Source of the DNA: Streptomyces davaonensis JCM 4913
GTDB lineage: Bacteria; Actinomycetota; Actinomycetes; Streptomycetales; Streptomycetaceae
Direction of reading: 5' to 3'
DNA: 64,000 bases
Assembly: GCF_000349325.1 (NCBI RefSeq)
Contig: NC_020504.1
Coordinates: forward strand, 4,684,053 to 4,748,052
In this document: in pieces, positions 54,187 through 64,000 of the stretch
Layout of the letters: each line of letters opens with the position of its first letter
How positions within the stretch are numbered: position 1 is the first letter of the stretch
Notes under the pieces: generated by a model
Databases searched by the model: none
What the model was told of the DNA's origin: nothing
Seen by the model: the letters and a program-made list of their open reading frames with translations, nothing else
Made by a program: the position numbers and the translations under genes

Positions 54187-54669
54187 ATGACGCAGGGCAC
54201 AGCTCGCGGACGGACCAGGTGGTGGATCGTGGCCGCCATCCTGCTGCTGCCGGGGCTGGCCCTGGCCGGGTTCGTCGCCATGATCGCGATCTGGGTGCTG
54301 TCGGATGACGACCTGTTCGAGTCAGGACCGAAACCGGTGCCCTGCGTGGACGTCCTGCACTTCGGCGGGGCCGAGCTGCCGGACGGCGCCGAGATGGTCG
54401 GGGAGTGCGAGGAGCAGGGCTTCCAGGACCTCTACTACAGCGCCCGCTTCCGGATGCCCCGGGCGGACGTGGAGGAGTGGCTCGCCCTGACGTATCCGTT
54501 CGCCCCGTTGCCCGAGACGGACGGCTGCGGCGTCCATGACGCGGATCTCTGCCTGACCGCGGAGGATCCGGCGGGGCATCCCGATGCGGGTGCGCAGGTG
54601 GTGCGGGTGAGCGTGGAGTACGAGGACGCCGCGACCGCGCTGGTGCGGTTCTCCGCGCACACGCTGTGA
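54187..54669 (+). CDS. Membrane-anchored hypothetical protein
   Basis: The 160-aa protein has a basic start, one membrane helix (about residues 12-38, WWIVAAILLLPGLALAG) and an extracytoplasmic domain with four cysteines (VPCVDV, VGECEE, DGCGV, DLCLT), perhaps two disulfides. ATG 54187 is chosen because GGGGG lies 7 nt before it; ATG 54181 is too close. The function is unknown. Confidence 0.65.
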   Translation: MTQGTARGRTRWWIVAAILLLPGLALAGFVAMIAIWVLSDDDLFESGPKPVPCVDVLHFGGAELPDGAEMVGECEEQGFQDLYYSARFRMPRADVEEWLALTYPFAPLPETDGCGVHDADLCLTAEDPAGHPDAGAQVVRVSVEYEDAATALVRFSAHTL

Positions 54670-54703
54670 CTCAGTGACGCCGCAGCGCTGTGACTCCGTG
54701 ACG

Positions 54704-54743
54704 ACGACGGCCCGCCCCGGCGGTGCGAGGGGCGGGCCGTCGT
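54704..54743. terminator. Bidirectional terminator next to clpB
   Basis: The perfect 15-bp stem ACGACGGCCCGCCCC / GGGGCGGGCCGTCGT with a 10-nt loop lies between convergent genes, 13 bp from the clpB stop. Confidence 0.85.
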
Positions 54744-54756
54744 GCCATGGGTGACG

Positions 54757-57354
<2,598 letters not shown>

Positions 57355-57426
57355 GTTCGCCTTCTCCTCCTGTCGACAACCGGGCGAGCAGCCCTCATCC
57401 ACACTGACTCATCCAACGTACACAAA

Positions 57427-57447
57427 GTTGAGTCTATTCCACTCAAG
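57427..57447. promoter_or_regulatory. HAIR element (HspR operator) upstream of clpB
   Basis: GTTGAGT-N7-ACTCAAG matches the HAIR consensus CTTGAGT-N7-ACTCAAG with one change in the first base. It lies 73 bp upstream of the clpB start. In Streptomyces HspR represses dnaK, clpB and lon through such sites (established for relatives). Confidence 0.88.
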
Positions 57448-57485
57448 TATGTGCCGGGAGACTCCGGCGGCTAAGTTCCGACGGC

Positions 57486-57896
57486 ATGAGCCACTCCGTG
57501 GATCCCGCCGCCCCCGACGCCGCGTATCTCAGCTTCTGGCGGGAACGGCACCTGTGCACCCTGACCACCCCGCGCCCGGACGGCAGCCCACATGTGGTGC
57601 CGGTCGGGGTGACCTACGACCCCGAGGCGGGGCTGGCCCGCGTGATCGCGAACAAAGCAAGCACGAAGGTCGCCAATGTGCTGGCCGCCGGCCCGGACGG
57701 AGCACGGGTCGCGGTGTGCCAGGTGGCCGGGCGGCGATGGGCGACGCTGGAGGGGCGGGCGCATGTCCGCACCGAGCCGGAGCGGATCGCGGAGGCCGAG
57801 CGGCGGTACGCCGAGCGCTATGAGCGCACTCCCTCGCCGAACCCGGCGCGCGTGGTGATCGAGATCGAACTGGAGCGGGCGATGGGGCGCGGCTGA
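57486..57896 (+). CDS. PPOX-class F420/FMN-dependent oxidoreductase family protein
   Basis: The 136-aa split-barrel protein (LSFWRERHLCTLTTPRPDGSPHVVPVG, ARVAVCQVAGRRWATLEGRA) has the typical pyridoxamine-oxidase-like fold of actinobacterial F420-dependent reductases. It is divergent from clpB, sharing the 131-bp region that contains the HAIR site, and could be co-regulated. The substrate is unknown. Confidence 0.88.
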   Translation: MSHSVDPAAPDAAYLSFWRERHLCTLTTPRPDGSPHVVPVGVTYDPEAGLARVIANKASTKVANVLAAGPDGARVAVCQVAGRRWATLEGRAHVRTEPERIAEAERRYAERYERTPSPNPARVVIEIELERAMGRG

Positions 57897-57954
57897 CCGA
57901 TGCTTTTCGGCCAGTGCGCGACTCGGCGGATACGTCGAAATTTCCCGTAAAACT

Positions 57955-57995
57955 GCAGCGGCGTCACCGTGTTCAGGTCACGGTGACGCCGCTGC
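57955..57995. terminator. Strong 17-bp hairpin terminator
   Basis: The perfect inverted repeat GCAGCGGCGTCACCGTG with its complement and a 7-nt loop lies between the PPOX gene and the convergent Rieske-like gene. Confidence 0.88.
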
Positions 57996-58038
57996 GGGGG
58001 GAAGCACCTGAGCGATCTGTTACGACGGGGGAATCGCG

Positions 58039-58377
58039 TCAGGCACTGCGGGGGGTGGCTGAGATTGTCCGGGGTACCGGGACCTCCGGGTCCACCAGCT
58101 GCTGGTGGTCCCGCTGGTCCAGGTTCACAAAAATCATTCCGTATCGGATGGCGCACCGCACGGGCTGTGGCGCCCCCCGGGGCCGCCGCAGGCACCGATA
58201 GGCGCGCACGTCCTCGTCCTCGTCCCGGGTGACGACCACCGGCTCTCCGAAGACCGTCACCATGAGCGAGTCACCAGCGTGGGGGATGGCGGTGACCAGA
58301 TCGATGAAGTGCCAGCCGGATCGGTAGGCGGTGGCCATTTCACGTCGGAAGGTTCGGTCGTCCGGTGGGGTGGTCAT
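58039..58377 (-). CDS. Degenerate Rieske-like protein coupled to a secreted peptide
   Basis: The 112-aa protein aligns by eye with the N-terminal Rieske part of ring-hydroxylating oxygenases: WHFIDLVTAIPHAGDSL, GEPVVVTRDEDEDVRAY and YGMIFVNLD. The cluster ligands are lost, however: the usual CPHRG is CLRRPRG and the second Cys-His half is missing. A 2Fe-2S centre is therefore unlikely and a binding role is more plausible. ATG 58377 overlaps the peptide gene stop (ATGA). The frame is open further upstream but only through the peptide gene. Confidence 0.7.
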   Translation of the reverse strand: MTTPPDDRTFRREMATAYRSGWHFIDLVTAIPHAGDSLMVTVFGEPVVVTRDEDEDVRAYRCLRRPRGAPQPVRCAIRYGMIFVNLDQRDHQQLVDPEVPVPRTISATPRSA

Positions 58378-58619
58378 GACTCGGCGACCCAAGTGCTGTC
58401 GTCCGTCGACCCACCGCCCGCCGGGTCGGATGCCGCCACCACCCACGTACTGTCGCCGGGGACAGCTGCCACGGCGTTCGTGCGCCAAGTACTGTCCGCC
58501 CGGGCGTCACCCTTCGCCTCCGTCATGCCACTCAGCACCCCGAAAGCCACAACGGCGGAGAAGGCGGCGGCAAGCGCCGAGCGAAGCATCTTCTTATGCA
58601 TAGTCGGCTTCGTCCTCAT
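58374..58619 (-). CDS. Small secreted peptide with three DSTW repeats
   Basis: The 81-aa protein starts at ATG 58619 with GAGGTGA 8 nt upstream. It has a basic N-terminus (MHKKMLR), a hydrophobic core (ALAAAFSAVVAFGVLSG) and an Ala-x-Ala cleavage site (ARA, ending at residue 41). The mature part of about 40 residues repeats DSTW at 42-45, 56-59 and 74-77. It overlaps the Rieske-like gene (ATGA) and diverges from a LuxR-type regulator. The layout resembles the 52092-52256 peptide. A signalling or precursor peptide is inferred. Confidence 0.7.
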   Translation of the reverse strand: MRTKPTMHKKMLRSALAAAFSAVVAFGVLSGMTEAKGDARADSTWRTNAVAAVPGDSTWVVAASDPAGGGSTDDSTWVAES

Positions 58620-58698
58620 CTGAAGGTCACCTCTCCCCCGTCGATTAAGACGATGGCCCATTCCGGCACGTCATGGCCACACGATCGGTGCATCATGT

Positions 58699-58714
58699 TC
58701 CTGCACGTTCAGGA
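58699..58714. promoter_or_regulatory. Short inverted repeat upstream of the first tandem LuxR gene
   Basis: TCCTG-CACGTT-CAGGA lies 17 bp before the TTG start of the regulator, in the 112-bp region shared with the divergent peptide gene. It could be an operator; the evidence is weak. Confidence 0.25.
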
Positions 58715-58731
58715 CCCTGGGGGGTGGAGAA

Positions 58732-59742
58732 TTGGCCACGAATGAGACTAAGGGGACACATTCGCACGCGCTGACCGAGCTGTGCGACGAGGGTCACCGT
58801 CTTTATGGGATCGCACTCCGGACGGGACGTATCGCTCGAACGGACGTGGAGACCGCCCCTTGCCTCATGGAGTTCGCCCTGCTTCACCCCGACCCGGATG
58901 ACGCGAGCTGGCTGCGCCCGGTCGCCCCGTCGGTCGCGTTGGCTCAGCGCCTCAGCCCGATCGAGCACGAGATCACCCAACGGCGGCGGTTGTCGATCGA
59001 ACTCGCCGAAGCATTCGAGCCGTTCATGACGCTCAGCGCGCAGGCACCGGCCACCACCCACTCGATCACCGTGCTGGAAGGCATCGACCGGATCAACGCG
59101 GCACTCGATCTGGCCACGGCCCAGTGCACGACCGAGATGCTCACGGTCCAGCCGATGCGCCGGCGGCCCGAACACACCCTCGCTCAGGGGCTGGAACGCG
59201 ACCGGCCACTGATCGAACGCGGCTGCCGCATCCGGACCCTCTACCAGCACACGGCTCGCTACAGCCCCGAGACACTGGCCTACGTCGCCCAGTTCGCCAG
59301 CGGCAAAGTGGAGTACCGCACCATCGACGAACTCGTCGAGCGGCTGATCATCTGCGACGAGACCGTCGCCTTCATCCCCACCCGGGACGACGGCACGGTC
59401 GCCCTCGAACTCCGCCACCCCGGCATGGTCCGCTACCTGATCAAGGTCTTCGAGTTCATGTGGGGCCGTGCGGTGCCACTGAGCACAGGCGCCCCGTACG
59501 AGACCGACACGGACGGCATCACGGAGATCCAGCACTCCATAGCCAAGCTCCTCGTCGAAGGACACGTCGACGAGGCCATCGCCCGCCGCCTGGGTATGAA
59601 CGTACGCACCTGCCGAGCCCACATAGCCAAGCTCGCGACCGCACTCGGCAGCGGAAGCCGCGCCCAACTCGGCTTCCTCATCGCCCAGTCGGGGATCCTC
59701 AAGCCCGACCACCCGATGTCGAGAGGTGAGGGCCACCCGTGA
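58732..59742 (+). CDS. LuxR-type regulator, tandem array copy 1
   Basis: The 336-aa protein starts at TTG (GGTGGAG upstream). It has a degenerate N-terminal winged-helix-like part (about residues 14-60, CDEGHRLYGIALRTGR), a helical linker, the central RIRTLYQHTARYS motif (about 163-175), and a C-terminal LuxR helix-turn-helix (about 275-310, DEAIARRLGMNVRTCRAHIAKL). It is divergent from the DSTW peptide gene and overlaps copy 2 by 4 bp. The ligand is unknown; the central region could bind a peptide or small molecule. Confidence 0.85.
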   Translation: MATNETKGTHSHALTELCDEGHRLYGIALRTGRIARTDVETAPCLMEFALLHPDPDDASWLRPVAPSVALAQRLSPIEHEITQRRRLSIELAEAFEPFMTLSAQAPATTHSITVLEGIDRINAALDLATAQCTTEMLTVQPMRRRPEHTLAQGLERDRPLIERGCRIRTLYQHTARYSPETLAYVAQFASGKVEYRTIDELVERLIICDETVAFIPTRDDGTVALELRHPGMVRYLIKVFEFMWGRAVPLSTGAPYETDTDGITEIQHSIAKLLVEGHVDEAIARRLGMNVRTCRAHIAKLATALGSGSRAQLGFLIAQSGILKPDHPMSRGEGHP

Positions 59743-60713
59743 CCGAGGCTCACAGGCACGGAGCGGAGGAACTGTGCGAGGCGGGCCTGGGCCTGTACGC
59801 CCGCGCTCTTCGCGAAGGGCGGATTCACGCCGAGGAGGCGGACGCGGCGCCGTGCCTGGTCGACCTCGGGCTACTGCAACCGGACCTCGCGGACCTGCGC
59901 CGGTTGCGGCCCGTCATGCCGGCCTTCGCGTTCCACCGACTGCTGCGCGACGTCGAGGACCGCATCGCGGACGAACGGCGGCGCGAGGCCCGGTTGGCAG
60001 ATATGTTCGAATCTCTGATGGGCATCGCCGGACGGTACACGGCCGTGGCGGACACTCCGTCGGTCAGCGTTCTGAACGGTGTCGTCCGGATCAACCAGGC
60101 CATCGAGGCGGCCCTTGCGAAAGCCTCGGGTGAACTGCTCACCATCCAGCCGTTCACCGGCCAGGACGTCGGTGCCCGCCTTGCCGCGTCGCTGGGCCGC
60201 GACCAGGCTCACCTGGACCGCGGCGGCCGCATCCGCACTCTCTACCAGCACACGGTCCGCCACTCCCCCGCCGTGATCGCCCGCTACGAACAGCTCAGGG
60301 GCGACGCCGAGGCCCGCACGCTGGACGAGGTCACCGACCGTCTCATCGTCGTCGACGGCGTGGTCGCCTTCATCCCGGCCAGCAAGGACCGCACCCTCGC
60401 GCTCGAAGTCCGCCACCCCGCCCTGGTCACCTTCTACGTGACCGTGTTCGACCGCTTCTGGCGCCTGGCCACCCCCATGTACCCCGAGACGGTCCGGCAA
60501 CCGGTCCGCAACGGCATCACGCCCCGCCAGCGCGCCATAGCCACCCTGCTCGTCGAGGGCCACACCGACACAGTCATCGCCGACCGTCTCGGCCTGAACG
60601 TCCGTACCGCCCGCGTCCACATCGCCAAACTCGCCGCCGCCCTCGGCAGCGAGAGCCGCGCCCAACTCGGCTACCTCATCGCGGCTTCAGGCATCCTCGA
60701 TCAGGGGGAGTGA
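59739..60713 (+). CDS. LuxR-type regulator, tandem array copy 2
   Basis: The 324-aa paralogue of copy 1 has the same layout: a helical N-terminus (CEAGLGLYARALREGR), RIRTLYQHTVRHS in the centre, and LuxR helix-turn-helix DTVIADRLGLNVRTARVHIAKL. Its GTG start overlaps the stop of copy 1 (GTGA), so the two are translationally coupled, which suggests they are made in fixed ratio and may form heteromers. Confidence 0.85.
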   Translation: MTEAHRHGAEELCEAGLGLYARALREGRIHAEEADAAPCLVDLGLLQPDLADLRRLRPVMPAFAFHRLLRDVEDRIADERRREARLADMFESLMGIAGRYTAVADTPSVSVLNGVVRINQAIEAALAKASGELLTIQPFTGQDVGARLAASLGRDQAHLDRGGRIRTLYQHTVRHSPAVIARYEQLRGDAEARTLDEVTDRLIVVDGVVAFIPASKDRTLALEVRHPALVTFYVTVFDRFWRLATPMYPETVRQPVRNGITPRQRAIATLLVEGHTDTVIADRLGLNVRTARVHIAKLAAALGSESRAQLGYLIAASGILDQGE

Positions 60714-60717
60714 ACGA

Positions 60718-61704
60718 ATGATCCCGGCGCCGCACCCGGAGCACGGCACGGAAGACCTGTGCGCGGCAGCGACCGAGCTGTACGAACGGGCCCTGCGCGA
60801 AGGGCATGTGAGCGTCACCGACGCAGCGGCCGCCCCCTGCCTGGCCGACCTCGGCCTGCTGCATCCCGGCGTGACGGCCCCCGACCGGCTCGAGCCGCTG
60901 TCCCCGGTCGTGGCGCTCCACCAGATGCTGCGCGCGGCGGAGGAGCGCATCGCGGACGAACGCCGCCGGGAGGAGCGGCTGGCGGCGATGTTCGAGCCGC
61001 TGATGCGGATCGACGGCCCCCAGGGCGGCTCGTCGGGCATCCCGTCGGTCACCGTCCTCAGCGGCCTCGACCGCATCGGCCGGACCATCGCCGAGGCCAT
61101 GGCCGGATCCTCCGAACTGCTCGCCGTACAGCCACACGTCACGCACACTCTGGCGCCGCCCAACGTGCACGTCGAGGCCCTGGCCCGCGACCAGGCCCTG
61201 CTGGACCGCGGCGGCCGTATCCGCACCCTCTACCAGCACACCCTCCGGCACGCGCCCACCGTCATCGCCCGCTACGAGCGGCTGCGCGGGGACGCGGAGG
61301 CCCGCACCCTGGACGAGGTGACGGAACGTCTCATCGTCATCGACCGCGCGGTCGCCTTCATCCCGGCGAACGCCGACCGCACGCTGGCCCTGAAGGTCCG
61401 CCACCCGGCGATCGTCGGCTTCCTCGCCACCGCCTTCGACCGCCTCTGGCGCCTGGCCACCCCCATGTATCCGCAAGCCGTCCAGCAACCCGTCCGCGAC
61501 GGCGTCACCCCCCGCCAACGCGCCATAGCCGCCCTTCTCATCGAAGGACACACGGACGCGGTCATCGCCGACCGCCTCGGCATGAACGTCCGCACCGCAC
61601 GCGTCCACATCGCCAAGCTGGCGGCGACGCTGGGCAGCGACAGCCGGGCCCAGCTCGGCTATCTCATCGGACGGTCCGGGATCCTGGATCAGGCAGGCGC
61701 ATAG
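60718..61704 (+). CDS. LuxR-type regulator, tandem array copy 3
   Basis: This 328-aa paralogue is very close to copy 2 by eye (RIRTLYQHTLRHAPTVIARYERLRGDAEARTLDEV versus the same region there). The LuxR helix-turn-helix is DAVIADRLGMNVRTARVHIAKL. It starts 4 bp after copy 2. The C-terminal 41 bp overlap the end of the convergent copy 4. Confidence 0.85.
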   Translation: MIPAPHPEHGTEDLCAAATELYERALREGHVSVTDAAAAPCLADLGLLHPGVTAPDRLEPLSPVVALHQMLRAAEERIADERRREERLAAMFEPLMRIDGPQGGSSGIPSVTVLSGLDRIGRTIAEAMAGSSELLAVQPHVTHTLAPPNVHVEALARDQALLDRGGRIRTLYQHTLRHAPTVIARYERLRGDAEARTLDEVTERLIVIDRAVAFIPANADRTLALKVRHPAIVGFLATAFDRLWRLATPMYPQAVQQPVRDGVTPRQRAIAALLIEGHTDAVIADRLGMNVRTARVHIAKLAATLGSDSRAQLGYLIGRSGILDQAGA

Positions 61705-62710
61705 CGGGCGACGGCGAGACGTCCGCGCCCCGCGCGGGCCCGATCAGGCCGACCTGCGCGATCCGCACCCCGAGTTGGGTGCGGCTCGCCGCGCCCAGGG
61801 TCTCCGAGAGGCGGGCGATGTGGGCCCGGCAGGTGCGTACGCTGATGCCGAGCCGCTCGGCGATGACCGCGTCCTGGTGGCCCTCGGCGAGCAGGGCGGC
61901 GATGGAGCGTTCGCGGTAGGAGATGCCCTCGATGCCGGTCTCGGGCAGGGGCGCGGTGAGGGGGATCGCCAGGCGCCACAGGCGTTCGAAGACGGTGACC
62001 AGGTACTGCACCAGCGCGGGGTGGCGCAGTTCGAGGGCGAGGGTGCGATCGGCGTTCGCCGGGATGAAGGCGACGGTGCGGTCGAAGAGGATGAGGCGGT
62101 CGATGACCTCCTCCAGGGTCCGCGCCTCCACCGCGTCGCCCATCAGCTCCAGGTAGGTGAGCAGCCCCTGTCCGTGCCGGGCCACATGCGTGTACAGGTC
62201 GCGCATCCGGACGCCGCGACCGCGCAGCGCCATCGCCCGGTGCAGGCCCTCCGTCAGCTCGTGCTCGGGGCGGATACCGCCCGGCTGGACGGTGAGCACC
62301 TCGGTGGTGCAGGCGTCGGTGGCCGTGTCCATCGCGGCCTGGATCCGGGAGAGGCCGTCCAGGACCCGGATCGCGCTGCCCTCTCCGACCGCGTTCTGCG
62401 GCAGCGGGCCGAGCCCGGCGTACCACTCGAACGCGGCCACCGCCGAGCCCATCCGCCGCTGGCTCGCGCTGACCTCGTCGTACACCCCGCGCAGCAGCCG
62501 GGTCATGACCTCCTGCGGGGAGGTCGGCACCAGCCAGGCCATGTCGTCGGGGTCCGGGTGCAGCAGGGCCAGCTCCAGCAGACAGGGCACCGCATCCGCC
62601 TCGACCCTGGGCACACGGCCGCGCCGTACGGCCCGGGAATACACCCGATCCCCGGCCTCGCACAGTCGGTCAGCACCGTGTGGATGCCCATCCGTCCCGT
62701 GCCCGGCCAT
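61664..62710 (-). CDS. LuxR-type regulator, array copy 4 (convergent)
   Basis: The 348-aa paralogue in opposite orientation has N-terminal CEAGDRVYSRAVRRGR and a central VRMRDLYTHVARHG, a variant of the TLYQH motif. Its LuxR helix-turn-helix is DAVIAERLGISVRTCRAHIARL. ATG 62710 has GGGGGTGG upstream; an in-frame ATG 24 codons earlier is possible but the added residues look unrelated. Its end overlaps copy 3 by 41 bp. Confidence 0.82.
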   Translation of the reverse strand: MAGHGTDGHPHGADRLCEAGDRVYSRAVRRGRVPRVEADAVPCLLELALLHPDPDDMAWLVPTSPQEVMTRLLRGVYDEVSASQRRMGSAVAAFEWYAGLGPLPQNAVGEGSAIRVLDGLSRIQAAMDTATDACTTEVLTVQPGGIRPEHELTEGLHRAMALRGRGVRMRDLYTHVARHGQGLLTYLELMGDAVEARTLEEVIDRLILFDRTVAFIPANADRTLALELRHPALVQYLVTVFERLWRLAIPLTAPLPETGIEGISYRERSIAALLAEGHQDAVIAERLGISVRTCRAHIARLSETLGAASRTQLGVRIAQVGLIGPARGADVSPSPAMRLPDPGSRTVR

Positions 62711-62879
62711 CGCCCATCCCACCCCCGGTTTCCGCGTCTTCCGCAGCGCAACTATGCGCGGACGGGACGTGGTCCGCAACACGCCTCAGGGGTCTCAGCC
62801 GCCCGACTGGACCTGATTTGTTCGCTTATGGAACCCAACCACCCGAACACGGTTTCCGGACATGCCCCGGAGCAGCGGA

Positions 62880-62908
62880 AGGGCCCGGTCCGCACGGAAC
62901 CGAGCCCT
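62880..62908 (-). terminator. Terminator after the sugar-binding protein gene
   Basis: Stem AGGGCCCGGTCCG / CGGAACCGAGCCCT (13 pairs including G-T wobbles) lies 22 bp downstream of the stop of the minus-strand gene ending at 62931. Confidence 0.7.
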
Positions 62909-62930
62909 CCGGCACTACGCCTGGCCGTGA

Positions 62931-64000
62931 CTACTTGAGGCCGATCTCGTCGCACGCCGCCTTGTACTTGCTGGTGCAGATCTCGGCGATCTTGTAGATG
63001 CCGTCGTTGACGACGGTGTCGCTGATGTTCTCCGTCGTCAGCGCGACCACCGGGACCAGCTGGGCGGGGATGTCCTTGGTGGTGGGGCTGTCGACCCGGT
63101 CGGCGGTCAGGGAGTCGAACTTGATGTCCTTGCCCTGGACCTTGGCCACCGCCATCTCGGCGGCCGCCTCGGCCTCCTCGGGGTAGGACTTGTAGACGCT
63201 CATGTACTGCTCGCCGGCGACGATCCGCTGCACGGCGTCGAGTTCGGCGTCCTGGCCGGTGATCGGCGGCAGCTCGGTGACGCCCGCGGCCTCCAGAGCC
63301 TTGATGACACCGCCGGCCATGCCGTCGTTGGCGGAGTACACCGCGGCGATGTTGTTGACACCGATGTCTTCGATCGCCTCGGTCATGTTGGCCTCGGCGT
63401 TCTCCGGCTTCCAGTCCTTGGTGTCGAAGGTCTTCGCGATCGTCACCTGGCCGTTGAGCTCGGAGAGCGCGCCCGCCTTGAACTGCTTGGCGTTCGGGTC
63501 GGTGGGCGAGCCGTTCATCATGACGATCTTCGTCGAGGTGTCGACGTCACCGCCGAGCGCGGCCATCAGGGAGCGGCCCTGCACCTCGCCCACGAGCTCG
63601 TTGTCGAAGGAGATGTACGCCTCGATCGGGCCCTCGGCGAGACGGTCGTAGGCGATGACCGGGATACCGGCCTCCTTGGCCTTCTCCACCTGGGCCGCGA
63701 TGGACTTGGAGTCCACGGCGTCCAGCAGGATGACGTCGACGCCGTCGTCGATCATCTTCTCCATCTGGGTGCCCTGCGTAGCGGCGCTCGCGTCGGCGTT
63801 GGCGTAGACGACCTCGCCCTTGTTGTCGGTGAGCTCGGCCACCTTCGCCCGGATGATCGGGTGGTCGAACTTGTCGTACCGGGTGTTGGCCGTCTCCGGC
63901 AGCAACAGCCCCACCGTGATGTCGTTCCCCTTGGTCGGACTCGCGTCGGCACTGTCTCCCGTCACTCCGAGGGCGCCACAGGCGGACAGCGAAAGGGTCA
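62931..64000 (-). CDS. Sugar ABC transporter substrate-binding lipoprotein, xylose/ribose type (N-terminus off the right edge)
   Basis: At least 356 residues of a periplasmic-binding-type-1 protein are present. The mature domain begins with ITVGLLLPETANTRYDKFD and contains IPVIAYDRLAEG, GQDAELDAVQRIVAGEQYMSVYK, typical of XylF-like binding proteins. Just upstream, within the window, the lipobox LSAC followed by GALGV marks a lipoprotein signal peptide; its start lies beyond the right edge. Permease and ATPase genes are not in the window. Sugar specificity is a guess from sequence style. Confidence 0.9.
   Translation of the reverse strand, partial: TLSLSACGALGVTGDSADASPTKGNDITVGLLLPETANTRYDKFDHPIIRAKVAELTDNKGEVVYANADASAATQGTQMEKMIDDGVDVILLDAVDSKSIAAQVEKAKEAGIPVIAYDRLAEGPIEAYISFDNELVGEVQGRSLMAALGGDVDTSTKIVMMNGSPTDPNAKQFKAGALSELNGQVTIAKTFDTKDWKPENAEANMTEAIEDIGVNNIAAVYSANDGMAGGVIKALEAAGVTELPPITGQDAELDAVQRIVAGEQYMSVYKSYPEEAEAAAEMAVAKVQGKDIKFDSLTADRVDSPTTKDIPAQLVPVVALTTENISDTVVNDGIYKIAEICTSKYKAACDEIGLK

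Noticed and set aside
58374..58619. Ribosomally made modified peptide (RiPP) precursor with Rieske-like tailoring enzyme
   Set aside because: The peptide has a classical secretion signal rather than a leader for modification, and the Rieske-like protein has lost its iron-sulfur ligands, so it cannot be a normal oxygenase. Kept only as a remote possibility.
62711..62930. A third small secreted peptide opposite array copy 4
   Set aside because: The frames in this gap lack a basic/hydrophobic signal peptide and a ribosome site, so the peptide/regulator layout is not repeated there.

Overview
The window is high-GC chromosomal DNA with the codon bias, GTG/TTG starts and gene families of Streptomyces. 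The order purA, fba, pyrE, spermidine synthase-like gene, DUF2617 gene, aminotransferase, YbjN gene, clpB and a xylose-type binding protein resembles, from memory, the conserved core around SCO3629 to SCO3667 of S. coelicolor. No tRNA, rRNA, CRISPR array, insertion sequence or phage gene was found.

Layout. 1-4.5 kb: a truncated hypothetical gene, a GntR regulator, a class III aminotransferase, and a DJ-1/PfpI plus MarR pair behind a promoter overlapped by a palindrome. 4.5-8.5 kb: a two-gene NLR-type module, in which a small helical protein ends in, and a membrane NACHT ATPase begins with, nearly the same RHIM/BASS3-like amyloid-type motif. 8.5-25.3 kb: an ECF sigma factor facing an NAD(P)-binding protein; a two-component system facing a MacB-type ABC exporter; purA; a GbsR regulator facing an ABC-2 exporter; a P450; and a second two-component system. 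25.4-28.4 kb: a tryptophan-to-anthranilate kynurenine set. 28.6-38.1 kb: mostly housekeeping genes (fba, pyrE, epimerase, aminopropyltransferase and others).

38.2-52.3 kb holds a tightly packed, one-direction operon that interrupts the core region and looks like a biosynthetic gene cluster. Its first enzymes are an amino-acid N-hydroxylase of the lysine/ornithine family, a stand-alone cupin and a stand-alone methionyl-tRNA-synthetase-like protein. This is the set known, usually with cupin and MetRS fused, to make N-N bonds in s56-p1 and pyrazomycin biosynthesis. Three ATP-grasp ligases, a DDAH-like amidinohydrolase, two FAD oxidases, a PEP-mutase-superfamily protein and an MFS exporter follow. 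The inference is a hydrazine-containing, peptide-like product.

A small secreted peptide gene (54 aa, too short for usual gene finders) lies at the head of this operon and faces a LuxR-type regulator. The arrangement recurs at 58.0-58.7 kb, where a second secreted peptide with three DSTW repeats, translationally coupled to a degenerate Rieske-like protein, faces another regulator of the same family. That regulator begins a tandem array of four paralogues (58.7-62.7 kb). I suggest peptide/regulator signalling pairs as a hypothesis. Between them lie the YbjN gene, clpB with an HspR-type HAIR operator, and a PPOX protein. The window ends inside a sugar-binding lipoprotein gene.
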